This document shows positions 4,619-7,625 of a DNA stretch of 7,625 nucleotides, one piece after another (within the stretch, counting starts at the first letter, position 1; each line of letters begins with the position of its first letter). The translations under genes and the position numbers were made by a program. Under the pieces are notes generated by a model. The model saw only the letters and a program-made list of their open reading frames with translations, ran no database searches and was not told where the DNA came from. Source of the stretch: Singulisphaera sp. GP187 (lineage in GTDB: Bacteria > Pseudomonadota > Gammaproteobacteria > Burkholderiales > Burkholderiaceae_C); assembly GCA_943327965.2 (NCBI GenBank), contig CALPYQ020000068.1, positions 1 to 7,625 of the forward strand, written 5' to 3'.

Positions 4619-6112
4619 TTAACGAGGAATTAAAAAAACTGATTTTTCTTCTAATTTGTCTTGCACCTTCTGATCGTCGTCAGTGGCTTCAATGAAAAAT
4701 TTAACGGGGTAAGAACCCGGCATTGCAGAATCGTAGGGAACCTGAAGTCGAATCGAAATCCAACGCGATTGAGTTGACTCGACGATCAAATCCTCAGAAT
4801 CGGTCATGACTTTCAAATCGTACATGCCCTCAGCCGTCACTTTAAAATGCTGCCGTTTTTCGACTGCATTCATAATTTGCAATCGGTACACGTTTTCAAT
4901 ATGGCCACCACTCACAATGCGTGCCAAAGATGCTCTGTCACGCACCACATCCACTTTGAATGATTTACGGTTGAGCAAACTGCCAAACAGCAGAGCGACG
5001 ACCAACAACAAAATACCGGTATAGATCAAAACACGGGGTCTGAACACATGTCGCAAAGTTTGCGCTGTGGTCCAGTGATTTTGCATGGCATGTTCGGTGG
5101 AGTATTTGACCAAGCCACGTGCATAACCCACTTTGTCCATGACCGTATCGCAAACATCAGCACAGGCCCCACAGCCAATGCATTCGTACTGCAAACCTTT
5201 GCGAATATCGATGCCAGTAGGACAGACTTGGACACACAGACTGCAATCCACGCACGCGCCCAATTTCAATGTTACCGGATCGTCTTTTTTAGAACGCGAT
5301 CCACGGGGTTCGCCTCTCTCTGCGTCGTAGGTAACAATCAGGGTGTCTTTGTCAAACATGGCGCTTTGAAAGCGCGCATAAGGACACATGTACTTGCAAA
5401 CTTGCTCGCGCATAAAACCAGCGTTGCCATAGGTCGCAAAACCGTAAAAGAATACCCAGAACACTTCCCAAGAGGACATATTGCCCAAGAAAAATTCCAT
5501 ACCCAATTCACGAATGGGCGTGAAGTAACCGACGAAGGTAAAGCCAGTCCAAATGGAAAATCCAATCCAGATTAAATGTTTGTACCATTTCTTGACCAGC
5601 TTCTCGAGCGACATCTCCTGCGAGTCAAGTCGCATGCGAGCGGTTCTATCGCCCTCGATCTTGCGCTCAATCCAGATAAAGATTTCGCTGTACACCGTTT
5701 GAGGGCATGCAAAACCACACCACAATCGGCCTGCAATGGCTGTGAACAAGAACAGCGAAAAAGCCGAAATAACCAGCAAGCCCGTCAGATAGATAAAGTC
5801 TTGCGGATACAGAACAATACCAAATATATAAAAGCGGCGCGCACCCAAGTCAAACAAGACGGCCTGTCGCTGCCCCCACTCTAACCAGGGCAAACCGTAA
5901 AAAATAATTTGCGTCAGAAACACAAATCCCCAGCGCCATTTGGCAAAAATGCCTTGAACACTTCGGGGGTATATTTTCTGATGAGCTTGGTACAGCTCAC
6001 CCCATGCGCCCTCCTCTGATGAGTCTGAGGACGCTCCTTCTGGAACAGGAACAATGGGAATGAACTTACGCGGTGCGCGTTCTAATTTAGAAGAAGGGTC
6101 AGGCGATTCCAA
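4619..6112 (-). CDS. ccoG: CcoG (RdxA/FixG) cbb3 oxidase accessory ferredoxin / cupric reductase
   Basis: Membrane-bound iron-sulfur protein of 497 residues. It supports cbb3 oxidase maturation and is reported to reduce Cu(II) to Cu(I). Order: a proline-rich cytoplasmic start; helices near 62-76 and 97-127; CxxxCP site WCGFACPQTVY (C132, C136); helices near 180-198 and 213-232; a second CxxxCP (C239, C243); two 4Fe-4S ferredoxin motifs, C287-x2-C290-x2-C293-x3-C297-P and C311-x2-C314-x2-C317-x3-C321; a helix near 361-380; and a periplasmic Ig-like domain (FixG C-terminal) to the end. All expected cysteines are present. The first codon is TTG at 6112-6110: an in-frame TGA lies three codons upstream, and the only other candidate there is ATT. 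The site GAGTGAG stands five bases before the TTG. It follows ccoP by 15 bp and precedes ccoH by 28 bp. Confidence 0.95.
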   Translation of the reverse strand: MESPDPSSKLERAPRKFIPIVPVPEGASSDSSEEGAWGELYQAHQKIYPRSVQGIFAKWRWGFVFLTQIIFYGLPWLEWGQRQAVLFDLGARRFYIFGIVLYPQDFIYLTGLLVISAFSLFLFTAIAGRLWCGFACPQTVYSEIFIWIERKIEGDRTARMRLDSQEMSLEKLVKKWYKHLIWIGFSIWTGFTFVGYFTPIRELGMEFFLGNMSSWEVFWVFFYGFATYGNAGFMREQVCKYMCPYARFQSAMFDKDTLIVTYDAERGEPRGSRSKKDDPVTLKLGACVDCSLCVQVCPTGIDIRKGLQYECIGCGACADVCDTVMDKVGYARGLVKYSTEHAMQNHWTTAQTLRHVFRPRVLIYTGILLLVVALLFGSLLNRKSFKVDVVRDRASLARIVSGGHIENVYRLQIMNAVEKRQHFKVTAEGMYDLKVMTDSEDLIVESTQSRWISIRLQVPYDSAMPGSYPVKFFIEATDDDQKVQDKLEEKSVFLIPR

Positions 6113-6117
6113 AATAA

Positions 6118-6124
6118 CTCACTC
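6118..6124 (-). promoter_or_regulatory. Ribosome binding site fixing the TTG start of ccoG
   Basis: On the - strand GAGTGAG lies five bases before TTG 6112-6110, between the ccoP stop (6130-6128) and ccoG. Because an in-frame TGA sits at 6121-6119, translation cannot begin further upstream, and there is no ATG or GTG between that stop and the conserved coding region. Confidence 0.65.
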
Positions 6125-6127
6125 TAA

Positions 6128-7048
6128 TTATTTGGATGCAACTTTGGCTGGGTTGTTAGACAGACCCCACACATACGATGCAAGGACATGCAGCTGTGCT
6201 TCAGTAAGCTTGCCAGCTTGCGCAGGCATTTGATTGACTTTGCCATTGGTGACCATGGACACAATGGCGTTTTCGCCCCAACCATGCAACCAGATGTCAT
6301 CGGTCAAGTTGGGCGCACCAAGGGCTTGATTGCCTTTGCCATCGCCACCATGACATGCGGCGCAAGCGCCAAACTTAGATTTGCCCAAGGAAGCCTTCAA
6401 AGAATCGTGCGGGCTGTTCGATAAGCTGAGCACATAGTGCGCAAGATTGCGAACATCCTCAGGCGTGCCAACTGCAGCCGCCATTGGGGGCATGTTGCCG
6501 TTGCGACCGTTGAGCAAAGTTTCTTGAATTTTGGCGTGCGAACCGCCATGCAACCAATCAGTGTCGGTCAGATTTGGAAATCCCTTGCTTCCCCTGGCAT
6601 CAGAGCCATGACATTGCGCGCAGTTGTTCATGAACAAGCGATCGCCAATGGCCATAGCCTGAGGATCTTTGGCCACATCTTCGGGCGGCATGCTTGCGAA
6701 CTTGGCATAAAGTGGTTCAAGTTCTTTGTTGGCTTTGGCCACTTCAGCTTCATATTGGCCAGCGGATGACCAGCCTAAATTGCCTGCACTGTTTCCTAAA
6801 CCTGGATACAGAACTAAATAGCCTAATGCAAAAACGATGGTGATCAAAAACAAACCCACCCACCAGCGTGGTAAAGGGTTGTTCATCTCACGCAAATCGC
6901 CATCCCACACGTGACCTGTGGTGTTGTCTTCGTCCGTCATGGCTTTGGCTTTGCCGCTGAAATACAGCAGCAACAAACACGCCGCAATGCCGACCAACGC
7001 AATGCCGGCCACGTACAAAGACCAGAAGTTGCTTGTGAAGTCACTCAT
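6128..7048 (-). CDS. ccoP: cbb3-type cytochrome c oxidase subunit III (diheme CcoP)
   Basis: Membrane-anchored diheme c-type cytochrome that feeds electrons through CcoO to the heme-copper site of CcoN. It has 306 residues, the usual length. The N-terminus has two membrane helices, about 9-30 and 62-82, joined by a loop with the typical HVWDGDLREMNNPLPRWW. Two cytochrome c domains follow in the periplasm: heme motif CAQCH at 143-147 with Met186 (NMPP) as likely axial ligand, and CAACH at 229-233 with Met274 (QMPA). Duplicated phrases (FPNLTDTDWLHGG and APNLTDDIWLHGW) show the internal domain repeat. It starts 36 bp after ccoQ, with a purine-rich but weak ribosome site (AAAGAGAA), and is followed at 15 bp by ccoG. 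Nothing is missing. Confidence 0.97.
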   Translation of the reverse strand: MSDFTSNFWSLYVAGIALVGIAACLLLLYFSGKAKAMTDEDNTTGHVWDGDLREMNNPLPRWWVGLFLITIVFALGYLVLYPGLGNSAGNLGWSSAGQYEAEVAKANKELEPLYAKFASMPPEDVAKDPQAMAIGDRLFMNNCAQCHGSDARGSKGFPNLTDTDWLHGGSHAKIQETLLNGRNGNMPPMAAAVGTPEDVRNLAHYVLSLSNSPHDSLKASLGKSKFGACAACHGGDGKGNQALGAPNLTDDIWLHGWGENAIVSMVTNGKVNQMPAQAGKLTEAQLHVLASYVWGLSNNPAKVASK

Positions 7049-7084
7049 TTCAGATTCTCTTTCTATTCGTTGATCCGGGGGTCA

Positions 7085-7225
7085 TCAGTCATCTTGTCCA
7101 AAGGGCAATTGGGCTGCCTCTTCAAACTCAGCTGATCGACGCTTAGACAAGGTCCATCCCACAATTCCAAGGAACAGAATGAAGGTGACCACTGTCACGA
7201 CCGATCGAAGTGTGTTGACGTCCAT
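7085..7225 (-). CDS. ccoQ: cbb3-type oxidase small subunit CcoQ
   Basis: A 46-residue protein (MDVNTLRSVV... to ...FGQDD) with one membrane helix at about 8-26 (SVVTVVTFILFLGIVGWTL), then a basic SKRRS stretch and an acidic C-terminal tail. This is the usual look of CcoQ/FixQ, which stabilises the cbb3 complex. It lies between ccoO and ccoP, giving the order O-Q-P. ATG 7225-7223 has a good ribosome site, AGGGAG, eight or nine bases upstream (7234-7239), inside the 14-bp gap after the ccoO stop. The stop is TGA at 7087-7085. Confidence 0.92.
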   Translation of the reverse strand: MDVNTLRSVVTVVTFILFLGIVGWTLSKRRSAEFEEAAQLPFGQDD

Positions 7226-7239
7226 GGTTTGAACTCCCT

Positions 7240-7625
7240 TTATTTGCGATGAATGCCCATGCCTTGCAAGTAGGCAATGACAGCATCTAACTCTGTTTTG
7301 CCCTTGACCTCTTCCGTGGCTTTGGCAATTTCATCGTCTGTGTAAGGTGCCCCCAATTTGCGCAAACCGCTCATATGGGTAGGCAAGCTGGCACCGTCAA
7401 CGGGTGCTTTTTCAAGCCATGCATAGGCAGGCATGTTGGATTCAGGTACTACATCACGTGGATTGATCAAGTGAATGCGGTGCCAGTCATCGGAGTATTT
7501 GCCACCCACGCGCGCCAAGTCCGGACCCGTCCGCTTGCTGCCCCACTGGAAGGGGTGGTCATAAACAAACTCGCCCGCTACTGAGTAAGGGCCATAGCGC
7601 ATTGTTTCGGCGCGGAAGGGTCGAA
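7240..7625 (-). CDS. ccoO: cbb3-type cytochrome c oxidase subunit II (CcoO), 3' part only
   Basis: C-terminal 127 residues of the monoheme c-type subunit of the cbb3 oxidase. The reading frame stays open to the right window edge (upstream codons give RPFRAET before the Met at 7602), so the gene is cut by the window and is not a short protein starting at 7602. Diagnostic CcoO phrases are [45 protein letters not shown] and the heme-ligand region [17 protein letters not shown], whose Met is the likely axial ligand. The CxxCH heme motif and membrane anchor lie outside. TAA at 7242-7240 is followed 14 bp later by ccoQ. ccoN is expected just upstream. Confidence 0.97.
   Translation of the reverse strand, partial: RPFRAETMRYGPYSVAGEFVYDHPFQWGSKRTGPDLARVGGKYSDDWHRIHLINPRDVVPESNMPAYAWLEKAPVDGASLPTHMSGLRKLGAPYTDDEIAKATEEVKGKTELDAVIAYLQGMGIHRK

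Noticed and set aside
5048..5575. 175-codon open frame on the + strand opposite ccoG
   Set aside because: It lies wholly antisense to a gene with all conserved cysteines, resembles no family I know, and is the kind of open frame produced by codon bias.
7463..7470. TTGATCAA, two abutting FNR half sites in ccoO
   Set aside because: Lacks the four-base spacer of an FNR box and lies in conserved ccoO coding sequence.
7240..7602. Complete 120-residue protein starting at the Met at 7602
   Set aside because: The frame continues to the window edge with conserved CcoO residues RPFRAET, so this is the 3' end of ccoO.
1..7625. Mobile elements, CRISPR arrays, tRNA or phage genes
   Set aside because: No terminal inverted repeats, spaced repeats, cloverleaf or transposase, integrase or phage motifs were seen; the coding content is housekeeping respiratory.

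Overview
The window looks like chromosomal DNA of a betaproteobacterium, most likely Burkholderiales and probably a Comamonadaceae freshwater-type genome of moderate GC (Limnohabitans, Rhodoferax or Polaromonas-like). This rests on recalled protein families and gene order, not on a database search. It carries the downstream half of a cbb3-type cytochrome oxidase locus, its oxygen-sensing regulator FNR, anaerobic heme synthesis (hemN), two unrelated-by-role TauE/SafE-type membrane proteins, and a 6S RNA gene at the left edge.

Layout: (1) bases 1-175, + strand: 6S RNA (ssrS). Its 5' and 3' ends pair, and the central-bubble and 3' hairpin sequences resemble the E. coli molecule. (2) 207-1022, +: eight-helix-class TSUP permease, whose start is re-placed downstream of the RNA. 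(3) 1019-1060: a 14-bp tandem repeat in the tiny convergent gap. (4) 1061-1735 and 1742-3124, -: SafE/DsbD_2-type membrane protein and hemN, a two-gene unit transcribed leftward. (5) 3125-3330: divergent control region with two near-consensus FNR boxes, a further dyad between them and a likely fnr -10. (6) 3331-4053, +: FNR with the full 4Fe-4S cysteine set. (7) 4028-7625, -: ccoO (3' part), ccoQ, ccoP, ccoG, a short ccoH/fixH and an 80-residue two-helix membrane protein, packed with short gaps. The last gene overlaps the fnr tail by 26 bp.

How it fits together: FNR senses low oxygen through its iron-sulfur cluster and probably acts on itself and on hemN through the boxes at 3193-3206 and 3248-3261. 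HemN supplies protoporphyrin precursors without oxygen. CcoNOQP is the high-affinity oxidase used under microoxia, and CcoG and CcoH assist copper handling and assembly. The SafE-type protein beside hemN is a frequent neighbour of cbb3 genes and may belong to metal or thiol handling. ccoN and any ccoI/ccoS are not in the window. The promoter of the cco operon must lie to the right of base 7625.

I did not find a wholly new system. The most rewarding points are the 6S RNA hidden under an apparent N-terminal extension of the TSUP gene (with a predictable pRNA template), the architecture of the FNR-controlled divergent region, the conserved-looking 80-residue membrane protein of unknown role at the end of the cco operon, and the non-ATG start of ccoG.
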